Source: Hericium rajendrae
Taxonomy: Eukaryota; Basidiomycota; Agaricomycetes; Russulales; Hericiaceae
Reading direction: 5' to 3'
Assembly: GCA_033439255.1 (NCBI GenBank)
Contig: CM065879.1
Location: 2,398,501-2,462,500, forward strand
DNA length: 64,000 bases
Positions 44,125 to 58,008 of the stretch are shown piece after piece. Position numbers and translations under genes: made by a program. Each line of letters starts with the position of its first letter. Within the stretch, counting starts at the first letter, position 1. The notes under the pieces are model-generated. The model had not been told where the DNA came from. It did no database searches and saw only the letters and a program-made list of their open reading frames with translations.

Positions 44125-46994
44125 CACATCCCGCGTGCTTCTTCAGCAGACCTTTTACTTCCATAGATGGATGAAACGCACCTCAGGACGAACGGAGCGT
44201 GTGCCCGCGCTTCGAAAGATTGGAAAGGAAGGCAAAAGTTCCTATGAGGGAAAGAAATGGGCAGTGCTCTCCGATGACAGAGAGAGTATGAGGTCAGCCT
44301 CTGGCAAGTGAAGGCAACAAGTTCAGATGCACTCCGCGTACCGACGTCAACTTCAAATGTTCCTTTGTGCTTTGTACCAAGACTACGCAGCCACTGATTC
44401 CAGTCGCTGCGCATATCCGATGCTGCGCCATATGTCGATCACTCCATTATTTATATACTCGCGGTTGAAGGAAACATACCTGCGCAGCAGGAATCAGCAT
44501 AAGACGTGCAATAGATCTCCGTGAGCCTGTCGCGAACACAGTGCACGGTGGTGCTTTAGACACCGTGTGAACGAGTAGTACAATGGTCATGACGATACGT
44601 GTGAGGTTACGACATTCGGGACCATCCTAAAGAAGAAAACAACTTGCTCTGGTGGGAACGCCAACCTGACGAACGAGGAGAAAATCCGTGAAGGAACCAC
44701 CAAGGAGTTGATGTGAACAGCCTCGAGCAACGACTGGGCGGGACCTGCAAGGAGGGCAATCGAGCAGGCACTCCTACCTCACCGGCCCGAAAAACGACCT
44801 CCACGCTGCCGTAATCGCTAGCTTGAGGCAAACAAAGCGAAATGGGAGCATGGAAATGAGGTTCATCTCCGTTAGCCTCTTTACCAGTCAGCTAATCTGA
44901 TAAAAAGAAATGACTCAAGGGACACTGATCTATCGCACTGAAAAGTTTTCCGGTGACCGTGTCGAATATCCATCTTGCGACCCATCGCACAATTAAGTGA
45001 CGGCGTTGAGGTGGCACCGTGGAGTGGAGTGGAGAACTGCGGACTCTGGAGTGCAGAACAACATGCCCACGCCGACGATGGTGCTGACGCGGAGAATCGA
45101 ACAGACTTGGAGATAACGGTCCTAACGACGATAGAACTGATGATGACGGCCCTACACATGACAGACCCAGCGATGATGACTGAATGGTCGATGTGTCGAT
45201 GGGCCCGATGGGCCCCGGTGAAGAAGCATGTGAGGGTGTCGTAAAACAAGGAGAAACACGAGTGCTCACCGGCTTCGCGACCATCGCACGGCGGCATCAG
45301 ATGACACGATTGTCGACTTGTCGAAGAAGCGGGGGACAGCAAGGAACAGCAACGTCGTGGCAACATCGTTCCGATCTCGTATTACGACGGACTTGGTGGT
45401 GTGGGTATGGGTGATATCATCTCATCGGATGCTCTTGAGCTCAAGCCCATTCCAGATCCATGAAACTTGTCGGACGCTAATAGGGCGCAGTTGCTTACTC
45501 CAGAAGTCTAGTCCAACAACCTCTAATCTTGGCGCGATAAACCTGCTTCGAATCGGGGTTAAATACACATTCATCGACAGCTCCCTCGTCTTGGCATTAT
45601 ACAGGGACTGCTGGAGATGCGACTAGCGCGAAGCTTGGCCCCACAGCTCTGTCAATTTGCGGATTGAAACAACTGTCAATCGTGACGGTTTTGTGCAGGT
45701 GAAAAAGGCACTCACCGATTAGCGCCAATACACAAACAGCGATCCCCTGCCCCTTGCTCGGATACTTATTTTTTTAACCTCTCCGTGTTACCGACGCGAT
45801 CGGTACGACATCTTCCCTGTCAGGCATCCGCGGCCGCCGCTACACATTAACGTACATCTTCCAGGGATCGGGATTGAAGAAATTCGGTATCCTCAGTACC
45901 CAAAGGGATAGACTCGGACAAGTACGGACCGACCTATGTACAACGCTGCACGCAGTGTCTCGAGATGCTTCAAACAATTTGCTGGGGGATTGACTTGTTG
46001 CCGTGCGACATTGATCTCCTTGCGGATCCCTGTCTGCCGAGCGGATCGACGTCAGAGAACTTGGATCTATAGTCTGCGGATGCTTTCTCCTGCGCCAGCG
46101 CATAGATGACAACGCCCATCTGCGGAGCAAGGCTCCCCATGCATTTTATACTGGCGGAAACCTCGTACTTCCAGCGCAGAAGCTATGCGATGATTTGCTG
46201 CGGGTCCTGGAAATATCTTGTCCATGGCTCGACTATGAAAGACAGCAGCCGCCAACACGGATGAGAAGACAAGAGAATTGGCGAGAAAAATGGCCTCGGC
46301 TATGCCGGTGATGTGGAATCACCTGAAACGCCCAAGGCGCGGTGTCGGCCGACCCATGCTTAAGAAACGACCGTCCTCCTTACCGACGTCAGGCACGAAG
46401 ACTAGGCCGACGCAACATCCAGGATACATCTAATGACTGCCTATGTGCTCCAGATAGAACAATCCAGAACGCCTGTCATGTTAAGCCCCAAGGTAGTTTG
46501 GTGGTTCATGATTCATATAGTTAATATCGGTATGCTTTCGTCTTCGCCTCCTGCAAATATGGCCATCACGAGTTAGAAGAAGCCTGGACCATGAGACGGC
46601 AATGGCAGATTGCGGTGCAAAAGCGGGTCGAGCAGATGACTTTTCAACGATGTTACGGGCCCCGAGTAAATCCGCTGTAGAAAACTGGCCATACATGTCC
46701 TCGACTTGTGATCGTGAGAATCCGTGATTCTGGAGCCCGTCGCAAGGGCTGCAAGAAAACTTCGGAGCCTAACATAGGTCTCTTCAAGCACGATGAGAGC
46801 TGTACCTCGTGATCGTCATAAAGAGGCGACTGGACCACCCGCATGCAACTTTCTTCGCTAAGCGGATGCCTTCGGATTGGTTAGATCCAGGAGCATCTGG
46901 CGCCATCCAATGGGGAGTGGGCCTAGGTTTGCGGGTTTCTGCAGCACCTTTAATCTAGATCCTTTCTTAGGCTTGAATTTTGATGTCTGCGATA
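44125..46994. other. Gene-poor region of 2.9 kb
   Basis: Short frames only. Minus-strand stretches at about 45840-46490 and 46480-46850 look partly protein-like (for example IPNFFNPDPWKMYVNV at the lower end) but carry stops and no family I can name. They may be remnants of one lost gene. Confidence 0.35.
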
Positions 46995-47805
46995 TCAAGT
47001 ACCAAGGTCAGCGTCATGTACTTGCGAACTATAGCTTTGCGGTCGAACCTGTTCCGGCGGCTTCGTCCATGACTCCTCAATTCGCCGCGTGTCTTGCCGC
47101 ACAGCTTCAAGAGCTGTCCGAACTTCACGGATTAGTTCCGGCCATGGAAGACGGTATACCTCAGGTTTGGGAGTGAAGACGTAGGTCCAATCTACACTTG
47201 CCCATGCTCATTCATCAGCGTCATATCTGCTGGCTGCAGAGCAGGCGAGAAACACGTACCCTGCAAGAGCCATTTCCTGGCCCCGACATCCCCGTCTTCG
47301 AAAACGATCCTCTCGCCATCCGCACGCGCACCACGCGTCGCGATCAACGCGACAGCCTCCTTCATGCGCCTCTTTACCGCAAACCGCGCGACGGCATTTA
47401 GACCTGAGCTATGACTCATCGTCATAAGCATTACGGACGCATCTGCACTCCGTTTGCTCTTGCCAGACGGTGGACAGTATGGCGGGCACGGCAGCTTCAG
47501 CTTCGGCGCGGCAAGGAACGCCTTCGGAAATGCGCGGAGTCCTAGAAGAGGGCTGCGAAACGACGGGTACGCTGCCGTCCGCAACGCATGTGTTGTATTG
47601 CTTGGATGGGAGGGGTCGACTGGTTTTTGTTTGCCTCCAGAGGGATAGAGCAAGCTTGAGGCGGACCCGGGTGTTGTCAGACGGAGCTGTGGTATGACAA
47701 TTTAAGAAAAAGGCTAGTCGGCGAACGGAAAAGGCTCACGTTGAGCGACTTCAAAGGTGTCGGATGTATGGGCAGCCTCTTTAACTCGAAATATTTGCGA
47801 CTCAT
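46995..47805 (-). CDS. Conserved-looking small basic protein, possibly mitochondrial
   Basis: Three exons, 47805-47740, 47686-47260 and 47191-46995, join in phase (phase 0, then G/AT) and give 229 residues. The N-terminus (MSRKYFELKRLPIHPTPLKSLN) is basic and lacks acidic residues apart from one Glu, as in a mitochondrial presequence. The core reads ARFAVKRRMKEAVALIATRGA, then GARKWLLQDWTYVFTPKPEVYRLPWPELI and a basic helix REVRTALEAVRQDTRRIEESW. The clean splice joins and the well-formed amphipathic helices argue for a real gene. I do not recognise the family with certainty; a mitochondrial ribosome or RNA-binding role would fit the composition. The neighbour on the plus strand is SFM1, about 0.3 kb away and divergent. 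Confidence 0.65.
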
Positions 47806-48120
47806 CTGCAAACTGAGGGTAAAGAGGGTAACACGGGCGATTGACCAGTACTGGTTGACCCGGCCGGAGGAGGTATTGATGGCAGAGTACACTCAAGAGT
47901 AAGTACTTGAAGATAAGATTAGATTAGCGCCTGCAGCAGGATCTCTTCATCTTCTCCATCTACTCAAATTCTTGTCGGTATACTCATCGTAGACCTGCAA
48001 GAACCATAGTGGACCTCAGAAACAAGATTTAGAACTCAAAACAAGACTTGGACGCTTATCAAAGCGAAATTCTAGCTCAAGGAGCACCTTGGACCGGTCA
48101 AACCCTGAATCACTGCAAGA

Positions 48121-49242
48121 ATGGGCTTCACGTATGTCATCGGTAGGTCTCCCCGTATTCATTCTACTTCTTTTAAAATGGGACCCTAAGAGTCAAGAAT
48201 GATAAACTGTTATCTACAGAACACATGGAGGAGGATGAACCCGTGAACGGCAGCGGAGGCAAAGCCCTCCCGCGCTGGGTTGAGCTCGAATATACCGTAC
48301 GTCGCGCACAGACCGGACTCACTATGATCCTCATGTCTTGATGATACCCACCGATGTGACCGTAGCACATGTTAATTTTCGCCGGCCCATCCTCATCCGT
48401 TCTCTTCACCCATCTTTCCTCGTCCGCCTCGTCCTCCCTCGCATCCTCCCTCTCCGCTTCCTCACCCTCAGAGGGCAAAGCAAAATTCGAATCACACACG
48501 AAGTCTGTTATGTCTCTGCTTGAAGAGCGCGGAGTACCGCTGTCAAAGATTTGCCTGCTCGATCCAAAAGCTGAAAATGAGCTCGAGCCTGAAGACGGCG
48601 ACGGGCGGTTCCAGTGGTTCCTCTTCGGCGTGCGTTTTCCATAATATTCTTACCTTACATTTTTATTTCATCGTTCCATCGATATCCTTATGCCATTTCA
48701 TCTGTTTTTCCTGTCGACCTGATTCGAATTTACACACCAGGGCATCCTCGGTGCGCACACCCTCTCATCCCACCAGCCCAGCATTCACTGACCCGCACCG
48801 TGTTATTCAACTCCAAATTCCCTGCTATCCAGGCGATGACCCACCACGCGATCGCACCGCCGAGCTGCGCATCCTCGGCTTCCCCTCGCGCCGCCTGGGG
48901 CCCGTGCAGATGACCACGGACACCGCGCTGGGGGTGACGAAAATCGTGGTCGAAGACAAAGTCCCACTAGACAAAATACCCTATGTTGTGCGTCTGATTT
49001 CGCCCCCCGCCATCGCAATTAACTGCTAAAAAAAGCCATATAGGACCATCCGACAATTCGGTTCAATTCTCGCGAGAGCGTCGAGATGCCCTTCCGTACG
49101 CCTCTTTCGACATGTTGTTGTGTAGCCCGTCTGATTGGATGAGGGTGCAGGTTATATTGCGAATGCAAAGGGCGAGCCACGCCTCCCGCCCGGTATGAAA
49201 GAGCACCTGCACGAAGACCTCAACCAGAGCTTCGAGTTCTGA
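48121..49242 (+). CDS. SFM1: Protein arginine methyltransferase SFM1 (SPOUT fold)
   Basis: Seven exons, 48121-48142, 48220-48296, 48366-48629, 48741-48750, 48833-48987, 49044-49095 and 49151-49242, sum to 223 residues. The protein opens with YVIEHMEED and RWVELEYT, as in yeast Sfm1 (YIIEHMEE, WVILEY). It continues with CLLDPKAENELEPEDG, FGGILGDDPPRDRTAELR, RRLGPVQMTTDTAL and DHPTIRFNSRESVEMPFRYI, all family hallmarks. Sfm1 methylates one arginine of ribosomal protein uS3 (Rps3), with S-adenosylmethionine bound in the SPOUT knot. The GILG turn is encoded by a 10-base exon. The gene looks complete and housekeeping. Middle residues (Ser-rich, ASSSLASSLSASS) are a lineage-specific insertion. Confidence 0.93.
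48741..48750 (+). other. 10-base microexon in SFM1 encoding GILG
   Basis: The exon GGCATCCTCG is preceded by CACCAG and followed by GTGCGC. Joined in phase it completes FGGILGDDPP, the conserved SAM-binding knot segment. Without it the frame is lost. Confidence 0.85.
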
Positions 49243-49463
49243 TCCAGCGCTGACACCCAGCACCTACGGGCATGTACCGCTCGCCATACATGACACCCTC
49301 AGAACCAACAGGCCCCTGGTCATTGTACATAAGAAAAATGTAGCAATTGTCCTCTCTAGATATTTATATTAGTACAGTTTAACATCACAAGGTACGTTCA
49401 AATAGCTCAATAGCATGCCGTCCAATCTATTATACATCCTCATTTTGATCCACAACATCACAA

Positions 49464-50693
49464 TTATGGTTTAACTTTGATACCCATAAACCCCTGCCAC
49501 GCACCCATTCTCTCTCTCGGACTCGCATCCACCATCTCGTCATCCCACCGCATCTCAAGCGTGAACTTCACAGCCTCGGGATCATCACAGAGCTCGAGAT
49601 ACGGATAACTGAGTGGCGCGGCATCAGCAGTGGCAGCAGCTGCCATTCGCGAGAGGACTCACCGGTGATCGCCCAGGAACCCGCAGTGCTCGGGCGCGGA
49701 GAGCATCTCCGCAAGCGTCATCCCGGCCGCGCGCGGGGCCGCGGCGCGCCACGCCTCCGCGAGGGAGCGGTAGTGCGCCGCGGCGGTGCGCATCTCGTCG
49801 AGCGTGCGCGGCAGACTGCACCACACGCATGAGCACACACGCGACGTGACATGAAGAACGGGGCACGCACATGTCGAGCAGGAGGCGGTTGACGTCGAGG
49901 AGCGTGCAGCCGTCGGGGTTGAAGACGCTGCCGACGACGTCGTCGTCCTCCTGCGCGCCCGGCCCGCGCACGAACGAGATGCGGCGCACGGGCGGGCTGC
50001 AGGCGAACGCGGACGCGGCGCAGGCGTGTGCGGAGAGCGGGGCGTAGTGCGAGAGCGCGCAGTCCGGGTACGGCGGGAGGTGCGTCTGGAGGATCAGATG
50101 CGGGGAGAATGCGAGCCCCGCGGCGTCGGGCGCGCTGGCGGCGGTCGGGGAGTGCGCGGGCGTCGGTGAGAAGTGCAGGTAGTAGTAGAGCGGGTGGAAG
50201 GTGAGTTGCCGCGCGGTGGTGGGCTGGCCCGCTTTGCAAGATGCATCATGTCAGGATGGTGGGAAGGCGCGCGCTAAGATAGCATCTCAGACGCACCGAA
50301 CCAGCGGCCCGCGTCTCTGCAGCTCCGGATCTCACAGACGCTTTGATGGGCCACGATGCGTTGTGCGAGGTGTTTCCAGGTAAGGACTGCGCCGGCATCG
50401 TCGGGCGTCCGAGCCCGCTTCGTCATGGAAGGTTGGCATGACGGCTGGAAGTCGCGACGCATGGGTCGGCCGTATCCTGCGCAGGCGCAAACATGTTTCC
50501 AAAAGCGCTGCTCCTGGTCGGAATCTGAGAAGACGTAGAGGGCACGCAGACGTCGTGAGGCGCAAGAGAAGGCAAAGTGGGAGACAAGACCTGTGGTTGG
50601 GTCTATGTCAGAGGAGTTCACGGATATGCAGTCCCGGATGGTGAGAAGAATATCATCCGGGAGGGCGAAGAGGCCTGTAGGTGAAATCGTCAT
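49464..50693 (-). CDS. F-box domain protein
   Basis: Four exons on the minus strand give a protein of about 340 residues. It opens with an F-box-like helix (FALPDDILLTIRDCISVN), then an SRRLRALYVFSD and FWKHVCACAGYGRP segment as in many Agaricomycete F-box proteins. A middle part follows with HPLYYYLHFSPTP and PYPDCALSHYAPLS. The end is LEMRWDDEMVDASPRERMGAWQGFMGIKVKP. Joins checked: GRWF/AGQPTT, LLLD/ILPRTL and GDH/RYPYLEL, all in phase. Likely a ubiquitin-ligase adaptor with an unknown target. It is not closely related to the pair at 32-37 kb. Confidence 0.75.
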
Positions 50694-51343
50694 CGATGTC
50701 AGGACGAAGTGATGTCAGTGCAGGGCAAGGGGATGGATGCGTACCCTTTGCGTAAAGGCGGTTCTTATAGGAAAGGTAAGTATAGAGCACGAAAGAAGAA
50801 CCCCGAACTGACCTAAACACGCACGAGCAGAACGGGCTAGGTCCGAGGGCACAGAAATGCGGTATCAAAGAGTTCCAGGAGGGAGATCAACTGAAAAGGC
50901 GTCTGTCGTGTCAGCAACACGGCAGCTTCCATGCGGCCCAGCGCCGTTGGTAACTTAATATCATGCTGTCCAGGAAGTCGAATGGGTATAATCTGCCGTG
51001 AAAAGCGCAGCTACCTCCGTGCATGGCTTATTCTGGGAAGGAGGACCCATGAATACGCACCGTGCTGCACCGTGACATCCTCGGAGGAAAGGAGAAACAT
51101 GGGAGCATCCCAATCTCCGTCTCACGCGTCAGCGCGTGATCCATTTTTCTAAGTACAACTCGCTATTCGCAGAGGAATGTCGCGTGCAAATAATGAGAGA
51201 CATGATGGCGACGACGAAGAGTAAAAATTGTATGCAGGTTGCCGCCGCCAACGATAACGCTTGACGCACTGCCGGTCCGGTCGGGCCCTTGCTACTACTC
51301 TCCTTCTGCCACCACCACCACCACCACTCTGCAGGGCGGCGAC
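50694..51343. other. Divergent intergenic region
   Basis: About 0.65 kb lie between the F-box gene (minus) and the bL28 gene (plus). A short CCA-repeat tract near 51310 is the only notable feature. Confidence 0.5.
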
Positions 51344-51819
51344 ATGTTCCCCTCCCTCCCCACTCTCAGCGCTGCTGTGAACATCGTCAGCCAGCCATTC
51401 AAGCGCTCACAGCTTGGTCTTTTCCATGGCAAGATGAAGCAGTACGGGAACAACGTTCCCTTTTCCAAGCACAAGACACGGAGGACGTGGCTGCCCAACG
51501 TGCAGTCCAAGCGTCTCTTCTCCGAGGCCTTGGGCTCGAATATTCGTGTCAAGCTGACCACGCGAGCACTAAAGACGATCAAGAAGGTGCGTCGTCTCGC
51601 CGTCTGCGCTCGGCCGACACGTAAACGTACGAGAAGCTCATTCGTTGTTTCTGTCCGCGACAGCACGGGGGGATCGACCAATACGTGATGCAGACAAAAT
51701 CGGAGCTTTTGGGATGGGAGGGCATGCGGATCCGCGTGCTCGTGCGCGAAGCGCAGGAGCGCAAATTGCTCGAGGGCGAAGCAGGGCAGGCGGAGGCGCA
51801 ATCGCCGTTGGCTTCGTAG
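51344..51819 (+). CDS. Mitochondrial large-subunit ribosomal protein bL28m
   Basis: Two exons, 51344-51586 and 51664-51819, give 132 residues. The bL28 core is clear: QLGLFHGKMKQYGNNVPFSKHKTRRTWLPNVQSKRLFSEALGSNIRVKLTTRALKTIKK, then HGGIDQYVMQTKSELLGWEGMRIRVLVREAQER. The N-terminus (MFPSLPTLSAAVNIVSQPFKRS) lacks acidic residues and can serve as a presequence. In yeast the homologue is MRPL24. It is structural in the mitochondrial 54S subunit. An upstream in-frame region exists, but the Met at 51344 gives the expected length. Confidence 0.92.
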
Positions 51820-54075
51820 CCTGTCAGGTATGTCTTGTTTGCTCAGATGACTCGATTGTGGGAGGTTGATTCGTCGGTTCCCCAGTGAATCGTGCGCGGC
51901 CAGATGGACGTCGGATCGCAGACCTCACATACATCCATATCGATATGCACTTCTCCTTAATCAAGCATTTTAGGACGTAGCGCAGGCTCTGTTTTGCGCT
52001 TCTCGAGCTGTCTTGAGTCTTTTCCTCGGCGACCCGATCGGATGTCTAATGCCTTGAAGACTTATTACGGCCACGACAAGCCCGTCGTGTTGAATTGTAC
52101 GTCAATGTCTTTGAAGACGCGCTCAGCAGGCAAAACCTTCTACTCTCATTCGACCGGATCTTCAGCCACGGTCCATATGAACATCGAGGCCCGACGAATA
52201 CGTGTGTACACTTCGCTCCAAATTTTGACGGTGGACCGTAACGCGTAAACGCCGTTGGCATCTGATTCCCTCTTCTCAATGGATCGAAGCTCGCCAGCGC
52301 CATAAAGCCTGTCTCGTTCCCATATCCATCTAGTGCGCCTGTACCTGATGTCTGTATCGGCTTGGCGGCTTCGGGCTCTCGAACGTGGACACTCCGTAGT
52401 GCGTAGGTAAGTCGTCCAGCTGACCTGCGGATGTCTGCGCGCGATTGAGGCCACCGTCAAAAAAAGGAATGTAAGGTGGATCGTGCGTCTCTCTCCTGCC
52501 TCTCGTGTCTCCGCGCCCGTCTCGTATCCTCCAATACGCTTGCTTGTTTCCCAAGCAAGCTGCTCCCTGCTTTCTCCGTCAACGAGACTGAGACGCCAAG
52601 CTGCTCGAAGGATTTAGCGGCATTTGCCTGCTCGACTGCAAAGCGGCGAAGGCCAGCGTTAACGTTATCGCTCTTCTTCGGATCTGGTAAGTTAGAAGCT
52701 ACTTTCCCCGCATTACAACAGCGGTGCGTAATTGTCATACATGTATCATAGCCAATTCATTTACACGATCGCCAGCAGCTGAGAGCTCCCGGATCATACA
52801 CCCCATGCACACCTCCCACGCACACAGCGCGGTCGTGGCTCACCCTCAGCAAGGCAGCGCACGTAAAGCCCTCGCGCCCGGCCGGGTCTCACCAGGATCA
52901 ATCACATTACACCGCACGTCTCGCGCGAGGAAGCGCGCCGCCGGCTCCCCGTCATCGACCTGCCGAGCTTGAAGTCTAAACGCTAAGCCCCAGGTCCCTG
53001 TGGTGCTGCGTTCCCGCGCGGGCAGCTGACAGCATGGGAGTCGCTGTCGGCCGTGTCTGCAGTTTGGCGACCCCGTCGGCGGTGGGCTGCATGGGGCGTG
53101 CCATGGGCCATCTTCTCGATTCAGCGGGCCCTATCGCGACATGCGGTGCGTCTGGTGCAGCAAGTATCGTGCATGCCTTTCCGCGTTCATGATCTCCAGG
53201 CTGATCTTGTCATACGCGACGTGGTCTTCACCGGCGTGTCCTACACATCGGAAGCTATCGGTCCGGTGCTGTCAACACAATATATACGGCGAATTGACGA
53301 ACCTGACCTCGCTACTCGGGCACACCATGGATATGTTGTCGCGACCTCCTCGTCGGTATATCCTACTTCTCAACACGAGCAGGATGACGTTTCGTGATGT
53401 TTCCGCGTCTACAACTTCCAGAAAGATTTCGTGTGGGAAGCGAATCTGTCGATTGTACAACGCATGACCTGGTATAGGGCTCTTTTTGCGATTAAGTATG
53501 TGTTCTGTCCAGCAGCCGCATGGTGCATGATCATCCGGATCCCATTTCAAACAGAGACTGGACAAACGACTGGTCTGCATTTATCTTTTCCACCACTGAT
53601 GTTGCCCATGTACATGTCCTGGCCTCCGACCATTGTTGACTGAATTTCAGATTCGTTGTGTGTCTTCTCGCAGCGGAGGCCTGTCCACAATCCATAAACA
53701 TCACATCTGTCAGGACAGTCGTCCGAAGACGAGGACTGCACAAAGCACACTGCACCCACAAATCGGCACTGTAAACACCACAAGTCCTCCTCACTCTAGA
53801 TCTGTCAAGTGCAGCCTCGATGCCACAGCGCCCTCTGACGATCCGGCTACTTATCCATGTCACTTCGTCCTGTCCGTTCTGCTCGTCATCTCTTTATCAA
53901 GGGTCAGAATGGGTCACACAACCGGCGCAAGGCGCCGGTGTAAAAGTGATAGGCCGCCTTATCTCAGTCACCAGGTGCGTCTTCACGCCATAGCCAGATA
54001 ATTACATCAATACCCTGCCAATATACAAGACGCCCCCTCCCCAGCCCAGCGCGTTTGTGCTTCCCACCGCTCACC
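51820..54075. other. Gene-poor region of 2.3 kb
   Basis: No gene is recognised. Several open frames of 70-110 codons overlap on opposite strands, with no motif or splice pattern. Confidence 0.45.
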
Positions 54076-55927
54076 ATGTCCGCCGACATCGAAACCCTCC
54101 CGCATGAGACCGCGGACGCGCGCCTGCACGCGCTGGGCTACAAGCCTCAGTTCCGGCGCGAGATGTCGCTCTCGGACGTGCTCGGCATCTCGCTCTGCGC
54201 GATCGGCATCCTCACGGGCATGAGCATTGCGTTCCAGACGGGGCTCTTCTCGGGCGGGCCGCTCGGGCTCTTCTGGTGTGGAACGTATGTGCGCCGCGCG
54301 CCGGGTCGTCTCATCTCATCGTGCTGAGCGGTTGGTTCATGGCAGGCAGATATGCAACCTGTTCATGCTGCTCATTGTGCTTTGCTTGGCGGAGATATGT
54401 AGCACGTAGTGCGTCCGCCGTGTGGTCTGCGTGTGTTGGGTTGCTGAGTTTTGTGTGTGCAGTCCGACGAGGCTTGTACTTCTGGGTGTGCAAGATGAAG
54501 CCCGACATGCCGGTCCTCGGGTGTACGTCTGCCACCACGCATCTGTCCTCCTGTGAATGCGTCCACGGCAGTCTGCACGGGCAAGATCTACTCCATCGCC
54601 ATGATCTTCACCGGCACGTCCGGAAACCTCAGGTACGACCGCGCCCCTCTTCCTTTGCATCGCTAACCGCCCCCAGCGTCGCGCTGTACATGGCCTCCCT
54701 CGCTGAGGTCGATCGAGGCGTCTCGCTCTCACGCGTGGAGATCGCCGCGATCGCGTGGAACGTGAACATCCTGAGCGGGATCATGAACACGGTCGGGACG
54801 AGCGCGATCGGGCACATGAGCACGTTCAACATCTGGCGGACGCTCGGCGGGACGTTCGTGCTCGTCATCACGCTGCTCGTCAAGGCGCCCGTCAAGGCGA
54901 GACCAGCACCCGCACCCGCTCTCCATTTTCATCCCTTTGACCGCGTGTCACAGAACTCCGCGAGCTTCGTCTTCACCGATCTCGAGAAGTACGCCCGTCG
55001 CTTTCTGGTCCTGCGTGACTGATAGTGTGGCCAGCTTCACGGGCGGCTTCGTCGTTCTCCTCGGTTTCCTGCAAGCCGTCTATATGCTCGAAGGCTGTGA
55101 AATCGTCGCGCAGGTCGCCGAAGAAGCGCTGCGCCACGCTCCTCGCGCGGCCCGCGATCGTGTTCAGCATCGCGGGCTCCTGGGCCGTCGGCCTCGCGTA
55201 CATGCTCGCGCTGCTCTTCGCCATGCAGAACGTCGCCGCCATGCAGACGACGTCCTACGCTGCCGATCGCGCAGCTCTTCGCGGACGCGGCGCACAGATG
55301 TGTTTGGTGATGGTCGCACTCGCGCACTCCATGACGGCCGTAACGGCGTTCACGGCGAGCTCGCGCGGTGCCCGGGCGCCGGTGGTTCATGATGCGAAAC
55401 CATGCGCAGGCGCCGTATGTCGGCGTGTGGGTGTCGATGCACGTCGGCTGCGCGGTTTCGTGCGCGTACATTGGTCAGTTTAATGCGATCTTGAGCTCGG
55501 CTGCTCATGCTGAGCTATCTCCAGCCGATCCTCAGCTGCGTTTTCTGGCCGGACTCGTACGTCTCCGTCGTCTGCAGCCAGCATGTGCTGACGTTTCCGC
55601 AGCCTGCCTGAGCGTGGGCCCTTCACTCTGGGCCGCTACTCGTGGCCGCTCAATCTCGTCAGCTTCCTCGTGCGCTTCGTTTCCTTCAGTTTTGTCCTCT
55701 TGCTTCACTGACGCACGCTTGAATATGCAGTTTACGGTGTTCATCTGCGTGTTGTTCATCCTCCCGACATTGTACCCCGTCACCGCGCAGAGCATGAACT
55801 ACGCGGTCGTCGCGGTCGGCGGCATACTCGTAATTGTGGGGCTGCTGAGGGGGCTGTGGGGATGTGTTCCGCGGGCCGGTGAGGACTGTGGACGGGTGGG
55901 ACGGGGGGATGCAGATGAGAAAAGCGT
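54076..55927 (+). pseudogene. APC-family amino-acid/GABA permease, decayed
   Basis: Twelve-helix amino acid-polyamine-choline transporter of the fungal UGA4-like type. Recognisable parts in order: MSADIETL..LGYKPQFRREMSLSDVLGISL, GMSIAFQTGLFSGGPLGLFW, CNLFMLLIVLCLAEIC, GLYFWVCKMKP, SVALYMASLAEV, ASFTGGFVVLLGFLQAVYML, EIVAQVAEEA, AIVFSIAGSWAVGLAYMLALLFAMQNV, HAQAPYVGVWVSMHVG and PVTAQSMNYAVV. The true frame changes several times: near 54465 (PT-GLYFW), near 55155, twice between about 55255 and 55310 (QTTSYA to LPIAQLFADAAHRC and back), near 55365 with loss of about eight codons, and near 55860. It is a dead host gene, unless the assembly has many small errors here. The last segments keep hydrophobic character. 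Confidence 0.75.
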
Positions 55928-56250
55928 GAAGGGGTGGAGTAAGGATTTGGACCACGCGGTTGGGATTGGACGTTACTGGGCCAACTGCCAGTCATGGCGA
56001 ATGTATATATTGTGTTCCTTATGGTAAAAATAAAGCTCTGGTGTACGCCGCCTGTTTGTTCACATATCCCTGGTATTTGACTTAGATGCCGACCCTTTGT
56101 AGGCGCCTACTGATCTTGACCTGAATAGTATCTGGACCTGCATATATTCGCCGTACATCCCTGCCCAACGTAAACATAGATTATACATTTGCATTTGACC
56201 CGTAACTTCTCACGTCTGACCTCTTACAGCTGTTAAACGGTGCATCCTTT

Positions 56251-58008
<1,758 letters not shown>

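Noticed and set aside
45840-46850. Possible minus-strand gene (pieces such as FHSRAMDKIFPGP and IPNFFNPDPWKM)
   Set aside because: Pieces look protein-like, but stops intervene and no splice pattern or family could be established.
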